DNA of 15,624 nucleotides from an uncultured Paraprevotella sp. (lineage in GTDB: Bacteria > Bacteroidota > Bacteroidia > Bacteroidales > Bacteroidaceae), in the NCBI GenBank assembly GCA_900548345.1, contig URKA01000042.1, positions 1-15,624 on the forward strand, given 5' to 3'. Position numbers and translations under genes: made by a program. Each line of letters begins with the position of its first letter. The stretch's first letter is position 1. Shown here one piece after another: positions 1-6,851 of the stretch. The notes beneath the pieces are model-generated. The model was given only the letters and a program-made list of their open reading frames with translations. It searched no databases and had not been told where the DNA came from.

Positions 1-54
1 TCACAGGTGAAGAATCGATTCTTCACCTGTGAGCGTTTTGTTCTTCACCTGTGA
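1..54. repeat. Perfect 32-bp palindrome plus a third arm copy
   Basis: Bases 1-16 (TCACAGGTGAAGAATC) are the exact reverse complement of bases 17-32, giving a loop-less 32-bp palindrome. The arm recurs as TTCTTCACCTGTGA at 41-54, in the same orientation as 19-32 and offset by 22 bases. The element overlaps the last codons of the minus-strand glycosyltransferase gene. The two same-orientation copies encode its TGEE segment and its final His-Arg-stop. It could end transcription of tilS and the glycosyltransferase gene as an RNA hairpin, or be a REP-like dispersed repeat. There is no T-run inside the window. The left arm begins exactly at base 1, so further copies may lie outside. Confidence 0.85.
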
Positions 55-946
55 GGAAAATAGCCCCTTTGTGCGACAGCATACAGAAGTATCCTATCTT
101 GTAAAAAGCGTAAAGATAAAGTGACGGATGACTGCCCGTGAGATTACGGCGCAAAGACTTGCGTAAAAGGCGGAAAAGACCGGCCACCAATCGTGAACAA
201 CCCATCCTTTCCAGATGTGCATAAAGGCTCAGCACACCGGAATGTCCGGTCAGCTTCTCACGATGCATGTACAGTGTACGGAGCGACACCTCGGTCTTGT
301 CCAGAAACTGTAGGCTTTTATCCAGTCCGTTGTTCAGCAAAGGGTTGTCGATATGCAGGATAGGAATGCCGCCATCCTGCAACCCTTTTCCGAACAAGGT
401 ATCTTCATGGCCATACATGGCAATCTCCTCATCGAAGGGGTGAGCCAGAAAAGTGGCCCGTTCCACCATGAAGTTAAAGGTGCGGAACACCTTGTAAGGA
501 TGCTTCATCCGTCGTTCCGGTGTGAAACGCGGCTCGGCATTTTTTTCATAGTAATAACTCAACGCCATGTCCGGTGAGGGCAACCGTGCCGGATGCACCA
601 GTCCGCCGTAGACCACTTTCGCCTGCAAGCGGGCCGCCATATAGCGTGCCAGAAAATCTTCCCTGACCACCACGGCATCGCAGTCCATGAACAACAGCCA
701 GTCGTACCGCGCCATCCGTCCCAATATATTTCTGATGCGTGCCCTTCCCACATTGTCCGGAAGTTCCACATATTTGCAGCAAGGCATTGAACTGATGGTG
801 CGGTTTGCCGACTTGAACGTTTCTGCCGACCCGTCGTCCGCCACCAGAATCTCGTACGGACAGTTCAACCGTGCCGCCTGCTTTTGCAAGTCGCGCACCA
901 AATCCGTGCAAACATAATTATAAGTCGGTATCAGAATGGAAAGCAT
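23..946 (-). CDS. Family 2 glycosyltransferase (GT-A fold)
   Basis: Probable inverting GT2-type glycosyltransferase that moves a sugar from a nucleotide-sugar donor to a cell-surface glycan or similar acceptor; substrate unknown. The N-terminus MLSILIPTYNY is the classic GT2 first beta strand. DDGS (residues 37-40) and the DxD-type DCD (88-90), which would bind the metal and nucleotide, follow at normal spacing. The Gly-His-Glu-Asp segment near 170-180 resembles the acceptor-side acidic motif. A hydrophobic stretch near the C-terminus (YLYAFYKIGYFCML) suggests membrane association. I chose the ATG at 946 (307 aa) because the fold begins there and it lies 7 bases after the tilS stop. The longer frame, up to 1063, runs back into tilS. 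The C-terminal codons lie in the palindromic repeat, so the last residues may be repeat-derived. Confidence 0.85.
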   Translation of the reverse strand: MLSILIPTYNYVCTDLVRDLQKQAARLNCPYEILVADDGSAETFKSANRTISSMPCCKYVELPDNVGRARIRNILGRMARYDWLLFMDCDAVVVREDFLARYMAARLQAKVVYGGLVHPARLPSPDMALSYYYEKNAEPRFTPERRMKHPYKVFRTFNFMVERATFLAHPFDEEIAMYGHEDTLFGKGLQDGGIPILHIDNPLLNNGLDKSLQFLDKTEVSLRTLYMHREKLTGHSGVLSLYAHLERMGCSRLVAGLFRLLRKSLRRNLTGSHPSLYLYAFYKIGYFCMLSHKGAIFLTGEEQNAHR

Positions 947-953
947 CTCTTTG

Positions 954-2300
954 TCATTTTTTAAAACTGACAGCCTGTATGAGGAGTGCATACGACGTGG
1001 CTTCATCAATGCGGAAACGGTTGTCCGCACGTTCGCCAACCAACCATGCAATCTGCTCTCCACTGCACACTACAAGTTGGGACTCTTTCTCGAACAAAGT
1101 CTTCTTCTTATCTGTCAGATAATCACTTACAAGTTTGCTTCCATCCATTCCAAAAGGTGTGAAACGGTCGCCTTCCCTTATCGGACGAACAGTGATGGGA
1201 TAGGCAATCTTGTCCAAATCCAGACACACCGTGTCCTTTGTACGGGGTATTTCAAAACCGGCGTCACAACGGACGCGCCGGATGGAAAATGCCAGACGGC
1301 GCGTCACTTCCACATAGCCCTCCAAGGGCAACACGCTGCACAGACATTCGCAAGGCTCATCCTTGCGGCGCAGTTCGAACACGCCACGGTCGCGCAACAA
1401 ACGCCACTCCCCACTTTCATACACCTTTCCGGGGTCTCCATCCATCTGGGCGTAAATCTCCTCCACTTGCGAAGGATTGAAGCCATACTCCGACAGCACC
1501 TCAAATAAGACCGTACGCGGGGCCGGTGTGGCGCGAAGCGCATCCATATTGATTCGTTTTCCGTCCAGCACCTCGCTTTTGGCCGTCTTCAAGGCCGACG
1601 CATAAAGTTGCCATGCGTCATCCAACCTGCGTACCGTATCCTGTAACGTATCCATCAGCGAGGGGTTGATTTGCCGCATCAACGGCAATATGTCCAGACG
1701 TATCTTATTACGCACGGCATCGGTTTCCAGATTTGTGCTGTCTGTCACGTATGCCTGCCCCTCTCCGGCAAGAAAAGCCTCGATTTCCTCACGCCCCACA
1801 TCCAACAACGGCCTCACGATGAAGCCGTTGCGGTAGTGTATTCCGGTAAGTCCTCTCAATCCGGTGCCTCTGATAAGGTTCAGCATAAGGGTTTCCACAT
1901 TGTCGTTGCGGTGATGCGCCACGGCTATACAGTCGTAACGTCGGGCCATGCGGAGCGTTTCAAAGTACCCGTAACGAAGTTCACGGGCTGCCATTTCTAT
2001 GCTTATGCCTTTCTGTGCGGCATAAGCCGCCGTATCGAAGGCCTTGACGTGAAGCATCACCTTACGCTTGCGGCATAGCTTTCTTACAAAATCCTCGTCC
2101 CGGTCCGACTCGGCCCCCCTCAGACGGAAGTTGCAGTGCACCGCATCGCAGCGGTATCCTAAATGCAACAAAGCCAACAACAAGGCTACGGAGTCTGCCC
2201 CACCGCTTAATGCCACCAATATTTTATCCTCAGCCGACAACAGGTCATGCCTGCCAACCGTCTGTTCCACCTTTTCATAAAATAGATTCATCGCTTTCAT
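954..2300 (-). CDS. tilS: tRNA(Ile)-lysidine synthase TilS
   Basis: Cytoplasmic ATP-dependent ligase that attaches lysine to C34 of the CAU-anticodon tRNA-Ile, making lysidine, so that the tRNA reads AUA and is charged with Ile instead of Met; normally essential. The N-terminal PP-loop SGGADS (residues 32-37) is intact. The HCNFRLRGAESDRDEDFV stretch and the later RNKIRLDILPLM segment are typical of the TilS catalytic domain. The C-terminal part (PIREGDRFTPFGMDGSKLVSDYL) matches the TilS C-terminal domain. The length of 448 aa is normal for the family. The start is uncertain: ATG at 2300 is used, ATG at 2291 is equally plausible, and the frame extends to a TTG at 2312. No clear Shine-Dalgarno is seen, as is usual in Bacteroidales. 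The glycosyltransferase gene follows 7 bases later and is probably co-transcribed. Confidence 0.95.
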   Translation of the reverse strand: MKAMNLFYEKVEQTVGRHDLLSAEDKILVALSGGADSVALLLALLHLGYRCDAVHCNFRLRGAESDRDEDFVRKLCRKRKVMLHVKAFDTAAYAAQKGISIEMAARELRYGYFETLRMARRYDCIAVAHHRNDNVETLMLNLIRGTGLRGLTGIHYRNGFIVRPLLDVGREEIEAFLAGEGQAYVTDSTNLETDAVRNKIRLDILPLMRQINPSLMDTLQDTVRRLDDAWQLYASALKTAKSEVLDGKRINMDALRATPAPRTVLFEVLSEYGFNPSQVEEIYAQMDGDPGKVYESGEWRLLRDRGVFELRRKDEPCECLCSVLPLEGYVEVTRRLAFSIRRVRCDAGFEIPRTKDTVCLDLDKIAYPITVRPIREGDRFTPFGMDGSKLVSDYLTDKKKTLFEKESQLVVCSGEQIAWLVGERADNRFRIDEATSYALLIQAVSFKK

Positions 2301-2309
2301 AAACGAAAG

Positions 2310-2317
2310 CAAAAATA
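2310..2317 (-). promoter_or_regulatory. Possible -7 element for tilS
   Basis: The minus strand reads TATTTTTG here, matching the Bacteroides -7 consensus TAnnTTTG. No convincing -33 TTTG is found 19-20 bases upstream, and the implied transcription start would lie only a few bases before the ATG at 2300 (more comfortable for the ATG at 2291). The region is rich in T, so a chance match is possible. Confidence 0.3.
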
Positions 2318-2375
2318 ATGAAAATAAACCGGAAGCCTTCGTATTTTTACTTTATTTTCATGGAAACTTTATTTA

Positions 2376-2389
2376 GGGCAAGTTTGCCC
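2376..2389. promoter_or_regulatory. 14-bp palindrome over the -33 element (candidate operator)
   Basis: GGGCAAGTTTGCCC is an inverted repeat with perfect 6-bp arms around a 2-base centre. It contains the TTTG (2383-2386) that acts as the -33 element of the promoter for the 68-aa membrane protein. A regulator bound here would occlude that promoter. No regulator is assigned. Confidence 0.45.
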
Positions 2390-2414
2390 GTATACTTTAT
2401 TCTATGTAACTTTG
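2383..2414 (+). promoter_or_regulatory. Bacteroides-type promoter of the Cys-rich membrane protein
   Basis: TTTG at 2383-2386 and TAACTTTG at 2407-2414 are separated by 20 bases, an almost ideal match to the Bacteroides sigma-ABfr consensus (-33 TTTG, -7 TAnnTTTG). The start codon at 2437 lies a short leader downstream, and an AAGGAA at about 2425-2430 could serve as ribosome binding site. Confidence 0.75.
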
Positions 2415-2436
2415 TCTGGTAAAGAAGGAACAAATC

Positions 2437-2643
2437 ATGTGGCACGAATATATCGCATATCTCATCATCGCCTGTGCTTTCGCGTATACGGCATACCGTC
2501 TTTATAAAATACTGAGTCATCCGGAAGATTCCGGAGCGTGTGCCACCTGCACCGAAAACTGCAAACTGAGAGGGCTGAAAAGTCCCGGCCGAAGAGCGAA
2601 AAAGAAAAACTGCAAGAATAAAGGTGAAAATCGTCCCGATTAG
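2437..2643 (+). CDS. Small Cys-rich single-pass membrane protein
   Basis: 68-aa protein of unknown function. Residues 4-24 form one hydrophobic helix, followed by a short basic linker and a cysteine cluster C35-x2-C38-x3-C42, with another Cys at 59 in a Lys/Arg-rich tail. This layout resembles the small FeoB-associated cysteine-rich membrane proteins of Bacteroidetes, but no feoB lies nearby, so that is only a structural analogy. The positive tail after the helix predicts a cytoplasmic C-terminus where the Cys cluster could bind iron or zinc. The gene has its own good promoter, a palindrome over the -33 site, and an AAGGAA ribosome binding site, all of which support it being real. The tRNA-Cys promoter begins at its stop codon. 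The overlapping minus-strand frames lack such signals. Confidence 0.75.
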   Translation: MWHEYIAYLIIACAFAYTAYRLYKILSHPEDSGACATCTENCKLRGLKSPGRRAKKKNCKNKGENRPD

Positions 2644-2673
2644 TTGGAATATCGAAAAAAAGTTGTACCTTTG
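2643..2673 (+). promoter_or_regulatory. Promoter of tRNA-Cys
   Basis: TTG at 2644-2646 and TACCTTTG at 2666-2673 are spaced by 19 bases, fitting the Bacteroides -33/-7 consensus. The mature tRNA starts 19 bases after the -7 element. The -33 overlaps the stop codon of the preceding small gene. Confidence 0.75.
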
Positions 2674-2691
2674 CAATCGCAAAACGGAAAT

Positions 2692-2762
2692 GGTTCCCTG
2701 ACCGAGTGGCTAGGTAGCGGTCTGCAAAACCGTCCACAGCAGTTCGAATCTGCTGGGAACCT
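2692..2762 (+). tRNA. tRNA-Cys (GCA)
   Basis: 71-nt cloverleaf. The acceptor stem GGTTCCC (2692-2698) pairs perfectly with GGGAACC (2755-2761). The anticodon loop CTGCAAA shows anticodon GCA within a 5-bp stem. The T arm CAGCA-GTTCGAA-TCTGCTG is canonical. Discriminator base U73, the hallmark of cysteine tRNAs, is at 2762. The 3' CCA is not encoded, so it must be added by CCA-adding enzyme. The gene has its own promoter and terminator, hence a single-gene transcription unit. Confidence 0.97.
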
Positions 2763-2767
2763 CATCC

Positions 2768-2809
2768 AGAGCGATACACGGACTTTAAGTGTACCGCTCT
2801 TTTCTTTTT
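2768..2809 (+). terminator. Rho-independent terminator of tRNA-Cys
   Basis: AGAGCG (2768-2773) pairs with CGCTCT (2795-2800). After one A/C mismatch, TACAC (2775-2779) pairs with GTGTA (2789-2793), closing a 9-base loop. The T-rich run TTTCTTTTT follows directly. Confidence 0.85.
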
Positions 2810-2825
2810 CTAAATCCATACACCT

Positions 2826-3377
2826 ATGAAAGATGAGAAGAAATGGGAAATCCTGCATAGTGAATATCTAATCCGACGGCCATGGCTTACGGCGCGTAAA
2901 GATCATATACGGCTTCCCAACGGAGTGGAAAACGAGGAATATTATGTGCTTGAATATCCGGATTGGGTGAATGTAATCGCCATCACGCGAGACGGACAGT
3001 TCCTGATGGAAAGGCAATACCGGCACGGCTTGCAATGGACCGGATATGAAATCTGTGCCGGAGTTTGCGAAAAGGGAGAGACTCCGGAAGAGTCTGCCCG
3101 ACGCGAGCTGTATGAAGAAACGGGATTCGGTGGTGGCAGATGGTCCGAAACCATGGTCATCTCTCCCAATTCAAGTACAGTCACCAATCTGTGCCATTGT
3201 TTCATAGCCCGTGATGTGGAACGGATATCCACACAACACTTGGAAGAAACCGAGGACATCAGTATTCACCTGATGAGTGCAAGGGAGGTGTATGAATTGT
3301 TGTGCAACGGAGAAATCAAACAGGCACTCATGGCAGCCCCGCTATGGAAGTATTTCGCCGAGAATCCCGTACGATAA
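2826..3377 (+). CDS. Nudix hydrolase, ADP-ribose pyrophosphatase-like
   Basis: 183-aa cytoplasmic pyrophosphohydrolase that cleaves a nucleoside diphosphate linked to another group. The Nudix box G-x5-E-x7-R-E-U-x-E-E-x-G-U is complete: Gly79, Glu85, Arg93-Glu94, Glu97-Glu98, Gly100-Phe101. The catalytic Mg-binding glutamates are therefore intact. The N-terminal strand region (DHIRLPNGVENEEYYVLEYP) and the QYRHG segment near 64-68 resemble the ADP-ribose/sugar-nucleotide branch, but the exact substrate cannot be fixed from sequence. Start ATG at 2826 is the first after the tRNA terminator; no Shine-Dalgarno is visible. The HEAT-like gene follows 12 bases after the stop, so the two are probably one transcript. 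Confidence 0.9.
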   Translation: MKDEKKWEILHSEYLIRRPWLTARKDHIRLPNGVENEEYYVLEYPDWVNVIAITRDGQFLMERQYRHGLQWTGYEICAGVCEKGETPEESARRELYEETGFGGGRWSETMVISPNSSTVTNLCHCFIARDVERISTQHLEETEDISIHLMSAREVYELLCNGEIKQALMAAPLWKYFAENPVR

Positions 3378-3389
3378 GAACAGAAGGAA

Positions 3390-3974
3390 ATGATGCCTCC
3401 CCAATCGCATATACATGATGACCTGGCAACGGAACGTTATCTTACGGAACGGAAAGCACTGGCCGGAAGAATAACCTTGCGACAAATCAAGGAATATTGT
3501 CTGTGCATGCAGCACGATGAGACGTTGGCCGACATACTGTTACGCATGCTTGACGAGCCGGACAGGCGTGCGGCAGACAATGCCGCATGGGTACTCACGC
3601 ATGCGGATAATGGTGTATGCTGGCATCTCTCTTCCCATTTCGCCGAACTGGCAGAAAAGGCCATACATACGGAAGATGAAACGTTGCGCCGGCTGTTGCT
3701 GTCTCTCCTCTGGCGTCTTCCCTTTCCCGATTCGCCGCATGTAGGCCTGCTCAACTTTTGCCTGACAGAAATGAGGTCGTGCCACCAGCCGTACGGCGTG
3801 CGAAGCCTGTGTATGAAAATCGCATACGAGACAGGTCTTCCCATTCTCGAATTACGGGCCGAAATCGCCTTGTCGCTGGATATGATGGAACCGGACTTGC
3901 TTCCACCCTCCTTGCGTTGCGTAAGGAAGAACATTCTGAAACGGCTCCGGACGAGGAAAAGCCTGCGTTCGTAA
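3390..3974 (+). CDS. HEAT/armadillo-like helical protein of unknown function
   Basis: 194-aa protein I cannot assign to a named function. It is almost entirely alpha-helical. Successive amphipathic helices such as ADNAAWVLTHADN, LRRLLLSLLWRLPF and YGVRSLCMKIAYETGL have the pattern of HEAT or armadillo repeats, which usually scaffold protein contacts. There is no signal peptide or membrane segment, so it is likely cytoplasmic. The C-terminus is basic (RKNILKRLRTRK). ATG 3390 and ATG 3393 are adjacent; the second has the better spacing from the AAGGAA just upstream. The gene sits 12 bases behind the Nudix gene and converges on fur, so a functional tie, if any, is to the Nudix enzyme. Confidence 0.75.
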   Translation: MMPPQSHIHDDLATERYLTERKALAGRITLRQIKEYCLCMQHDETLADILLRMLDEPDRRAADNAAWVLTHADNGVCWHLSSHFAELAEKAIHTEDETLRRLLLSLLWRLPFPDSPHVGLLNFCLTEMRSCHQPYGVRSLCMKIAYETGLPILELRAEIALSLDMMEPDLLPPSLRCVRKNILKRLRTRKSLRS

Positions 3975-3981
3975 GCGGACC

Positions 3982-4425
3982 TTATTCCGGCTTGCCGGCC
4001 TTTTTTCCCGCACATGCGGGACACAATCCCTTCAACACATAATTCACTCCCGTCAGCACGAAACCTTCGGGAACATGAACCACCGGAACGGTTTGCCGGC
4101 GGAAACAGAACGCGCGATGGCATTGTTCACAATAGAAATGCACATGCTGGTCGCTGACCGAACAGGTGCAGTCATCACTACACACCGCATATTTCAGTGC
4201 ACCGGAACCGTCGTCGACGGTATGCAGCAAGTGGTGCTCGGTAAAGAGCGTGATAGTGCGGAAGATTGTGGACTTATCCACTGTTTGCAGTAGTACTTCC
4301 AACTCCGACTGCGATACGGCACGGTTCAACTCCGCCATCGTGCGCAGAATCAACAGCCGAATGGCTGTAGGCTTGACGCCGCGCAGTTCCAGTTTCCTCA
4401 GATATATATTTTCGTCAACCATCAT
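3982..4425 (-). CDS. Fur-family metal- or redox-responsive repressor
   Basis: 147-aa DNA-binding repressor of the Fur/Zur/PerR superfamily, usually a dimer controlling metal uptake or peroxide defence. The N-terminal winged helix spans about residues 5-85, including GVKPTAIRLLILRTM and the recognition-helix region SQSELEVLLQTVDKSTIFRTI. The dimerisation half has the family signature HVHFYCEQC (His94, His96, Cys99, Cys102) and a second CPAC pair (Cys135, Cys138), completing a four-Cys structural zinc site. Which metal or signal it senses is not decidable here, so no specific symbol is given. ATG codons at 4425 and 4422 are adjacent behind AAAGG. It starts 41 bases after the helicase stop and may be co-transcribed with it. 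It converges on the Nudix-HEAT unit. Confidence 0.92.
   Translation of the reverse strand: MMVDENIYLRKLELRGVKPTAIRLLILRTMAELNRAVSQSELEVLLQTVDKSTIFRTITLFTEHHLLHTVDDGSGALKYAVCSDDCTCSVSDQHVHFYCEQCHRAFCFRRQTVPVVHVPEGFVLTGVNYVLKGLCPACAGKKAGKPE
3987..4006 (+). terminator. Possible terminator of the Nudix-HEAT unit, inside the fur 3' end
   Basis: CCGG-CTTG-CCGG (3987-3998) is a short GC-only hairpin followed by CC and six T (4001-4006), in the right place for plus-strand termination just after the HEAT-like gene. The stem is only 4 bp, or 5 bp with a 2-base loop, so strength is doubtful. A further perfect 6-bp inverted repeat CCCGCA/TGCGGG lies at 4007-4020. Both lie inside fur coding sequence. Confidence 0.35.
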
Positions 4426-4466
4426 CCTTTGTTTTTTAAAGTTTTACCTACAACACATTTCCCTCA

Positions 4467-6842
4467 CTATCCAATAACCTTAAAACGGGCAAAACGTAGC
4501 AGTAGCTGTTTGGTGCCGGTATTGCGGAACTCCACTGTGGCCTTGGCGTTCTCGCCCGAACCTTCCACCTTTTTCACCGTTCCGATGCCGAAACGCTCAT
4601 GCTCAATGGTCTGTCCGACATTGAGTGCCGTGCCTTCCGACATGCGCGAAGATGATGGAGCCGGTCCGGTGAGGCCGGATGTCGCAGATGAAGCCGCATG
4701 TTTCAGGTTGCCGAGTGGTTTCAAGCCGGTAACGCGCGCGACGGCACGCATCGGTGCCCCACTGCCATCCATATCATAAGCCGAATGACGGCGAGAAGGA
4801 CGGAAAGTTTCTTCTTCATCGTCTCTATACAAAGACGGTCTGACGGAAACATTCCACGGAAACGGTTTTCCGCCGGCCATCTTCAGATAAGAACTGTCAA
4901 TGTCCTGCAAGAAACGGCTATGGGTGGCAAACTCTGTCTTGCCGTAACGGAAGCGGCTACGGGCAAAACTCAAAAAGCAATATTGTTCGGCACGGGTCAT
5001 GGCCACATAAAACAATCTTCTCTCTTCCTCCATCTCGCGTACGCTGCTCCCTGCCATAGGGTTGGGAAACAGATTTTCTTCCATTCCCACCACAAAAACA
5101 GTCCGGAATTCGAGCCCTTTGGCCGAATGAATGGTCATCAGTGTCACCTTGCGCGTATCTTCTCCTTCGTCTTCATCCAAATCACTCAGCAAGGATACTT
5201 CCTGCAGGAAATCGGACAAGAATACCGACTGTAACTCACCGGTCTCCCTGCGCGAGGCGACAAACCCCTGCACTCCGCCGAGCAATTCTTCAATATTCTC
5301 CTGTCTGCTCATGGCCTCCGGCGTCTTTTCAGAATAGATTTCCGTCATCATACCGCTTCCGCGCACGATGGAAGCCATCTGCAAGGCGGCATCAACCGTT
5401 TCGGTTTCACCGATGAAACCTTCGATAAGCCGGGTGAAAGACGCCAGTTTCGTCAGTGTACCTTTGCTGAGTGAAAGCCCGTATTGTTCGGGATGGCATG
5501 CTACATCCCACAGGCTGACACCTTGAACGGATGCCGTATCCGTAATCTTCTCCACCGTGGTTTGTCCGATGCCCCTCCTCGGATAGTTGACAATGCGCTT
5601 GAAGGCCTCTTCATCGTTCGGATTCACCGCCATGCGACAATATGCGATGACGTCTTTTATCTCTTTACGCTGGTAGAACGAAAGCCCGCCGTAGATACGG
5701 TAAGGGATGCCCCGCCTTCGGAGCGACTCCTCAAACGTACGGCTCTGTGCGTTCGTGCGGTAGAGGATAGCGAACTCATCATAGTTTATATTTTCCCTGC
5801 GATGCTGTTCTATAATTTTATTGATGACGATTTCAGCTTCTTCAAGGTCGCTGTATGCCTCGAACAATTCAATAGGTCTTCCCTTCTCTTTCTCACTGAA
5901 AACGTTTTTCCGGATTTGTCGGCTGTTATGACTAATCAGACTGTTTGCCGCATCCACAATGTTCTGTGTGGAACGATAGTTCTGCTCCAGTTTGAATACG
6001 CGTGCGTTTTTGTATTGTCCGTTGAAATTAAGTATGTTGTCAATGTTTGCTCCACGAAAGCTATAGATGCTTTGCGCATCATCTCCCACCACACATACAC
6101 GCTGCCGTTCTTGCGTCAACTGCCATACGATACTGTGCTGGGCATAGTTCGTATCCTGGTACTCGTCCACAAGGACAAACTCAAAACGGTCGGCATAATG
6201 CATTCTTATCTCAGGATATTGTTTGAAAAGCATGTACGTATACATCAGCAAATCGTCGAAATCCATCACGTCTGCCTGTTTGCACCGCGCCGCATACCTG
6301 CTGTATATTTCACCGGTAAGCGGAACATTGGCCTGCTCATCATACCGACGCACACTACCGTCATTCACATACATCTCAGGTGTAATCAGACGATTCTTGG
6401 CGGCAGAAATGTGTCCGGCTATGGTTGACGGTTTATACTTCTTCTCATCAAGTCCCATTTCCTTGATGATACTCTTCACCAGATTCCGAGAGTCTGCCTG
6501 GTCGTAAATAGTGAAACGGGACGAAAAGCCCAGATGTGTGGCTTCCGTCCGCAGGATACGGGAAAATACGGAATGGAAAGTGCCCATCCACAATCCCTTT
6601 GCCACTTCGTCTCCCACCACCCGTGCGATACGTTCTTTCATCTCGCGTGCCGCCTTGTTGGTAAAGGTCAGTGCCAGAATATTCCACGGTTTTATGCCTT
6701 TCTCAAGCAAATAGGCTATTTTATAAGTCAGCACGCGGGTTTTTCCCGATCCGGCTCCGGCAATGACCAGCGAAGGGCCTTCATTGTACAGCACGGCTTC
6801 GCGTTGACTCTCATTCAGTTCGTTCAAATAGTTTTCTTCCAT
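4467..6842 (-). CDS. UvrD/PcrA-type superfamily 1 DNA helicase
   Basis: 791-aa ATP-dependent 3'-5' helicase for excision and mismatch repair, removal of recombinase filaments and replication restart. All SF1A motifs are visible: the Q-motif region LNESQREAV, Walker A AGAGSGKT (28-35), Walker B DEYQD (226-230), motif III GDDAQSIYSFRG (253-264), motif IV EQNYRST, motif V TIHSAKGLEF and motif VI RRLFYVAMTRA. The last roughly 55 residues (VGQTIEHERFGIGTVKKVEG onward) form the Tudor-like C-terminal domain that PcrA/UvrD use to contact RNA polymerase. Length is normal for the family. ATG 6842 begins 9 bases after the stop of the upstream membrane protein, so it is likely read from the operon containing the two-component genes. 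PcrA and UvrD cannot be separated from sequence alone. Confidence 0.95.
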   Translation of the reverse strand: MEENYLNELNESQREAVLYNEGPSLVIAGAGSGKTRVLTYKIAYLLEKGIKPWNILALTFTNKAAREMKERIARVVGDEVAKGLWMGTFHSVFSRILRTEATHLGFSSRFTIYDQADSRNLVKSIIKEMGLDEKKYKPSTIAGHISAAKNRLITPEMYVNDGSVRRYDEQANVPLTGEIYSRYAARCKQADVMDFDDLLMYTYMLFKQYPEIRMHYADRFEFVLVDEYQDTNYAQHSIVWQLTQERQRVCVVGDDAQSIYSFRGANIDNILNFNGQYKNARVFKLEQNYRSTQNIVDAANSLISHNSRQIRKNVFSEKEKGRPIELFEAYSDLEEAEIVINKIIEQHRRENINYDEFAILYRTNAQSRTFEESLRRRGIPYRIYGGLSFYQRKEIKDVIAYCRMAVNPNDEEAFKRIVNYPRRGIGQTTVEKITDTASVQGVSLWDVACHPEQYGLSLSKGTLTKLASFTRLIEGFIGETETVDAALQMASIVRGSGMMTEIYSEKTPEAMSRQENIEELLGGVQGFVASRRETGELQSVFLSDFLQEVSLLSDLDEDEGEDTRKVTLMTIHSAKGLEFRTVFVVGMEENLFPNPMAGSSVREMEEERRLFYVAMTRAEQYCFLSFARSRFRYGKTEFATHSRFLQDIDSSYLKMAGGKPFPWNVSVRPSLYRDDEEETFRPSRRHSAYDMDGSGAPMRAVARVTGLKPLGNLKHAASSATSGLTGPAPSSSRMSEGTALNVGQTIEHERFGIGTVKKVEGSGENAKATVEFRNTGTKQLLLRFARFKVIG

Positions 6843-6851
6843 GTGTTTGTG

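Noticed and set aside
1..54. CRISPR array
   Set aside because: Only three copies of a 14-16-base unit, one inverted, with spacers of 8 bases or less; no cas genes.
947..1063. Upstream extension of the glycosyltransferase to a 346-aa protein
   Set aside because: The extra 39 codons lie in tilS coding sequence and precede the standard first GT2 strand; ATG 946 fits fold and spacing.
936..1508. 190-codon plus-strand open frame
   Set aside because: Antisense shadow of tilS; no promoter or domain, and TilS homology is continuous across it.
2347..2737. Minus-strand open frames of 90-111 codons over the small Cys-rich gene
   Set aside because: They run through the promoter and upstream tRNA region without any start signal; the plus-strand gene has promoter, ribosome site and a coherent membrane-protein pattern.
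5484..6428. 314-codon plus-strand open frame
   Set aside because: It is antisense to the helicase gene, whose frame contains all SF1 motifs here; the plus-strand translation shows no recognisable domain.
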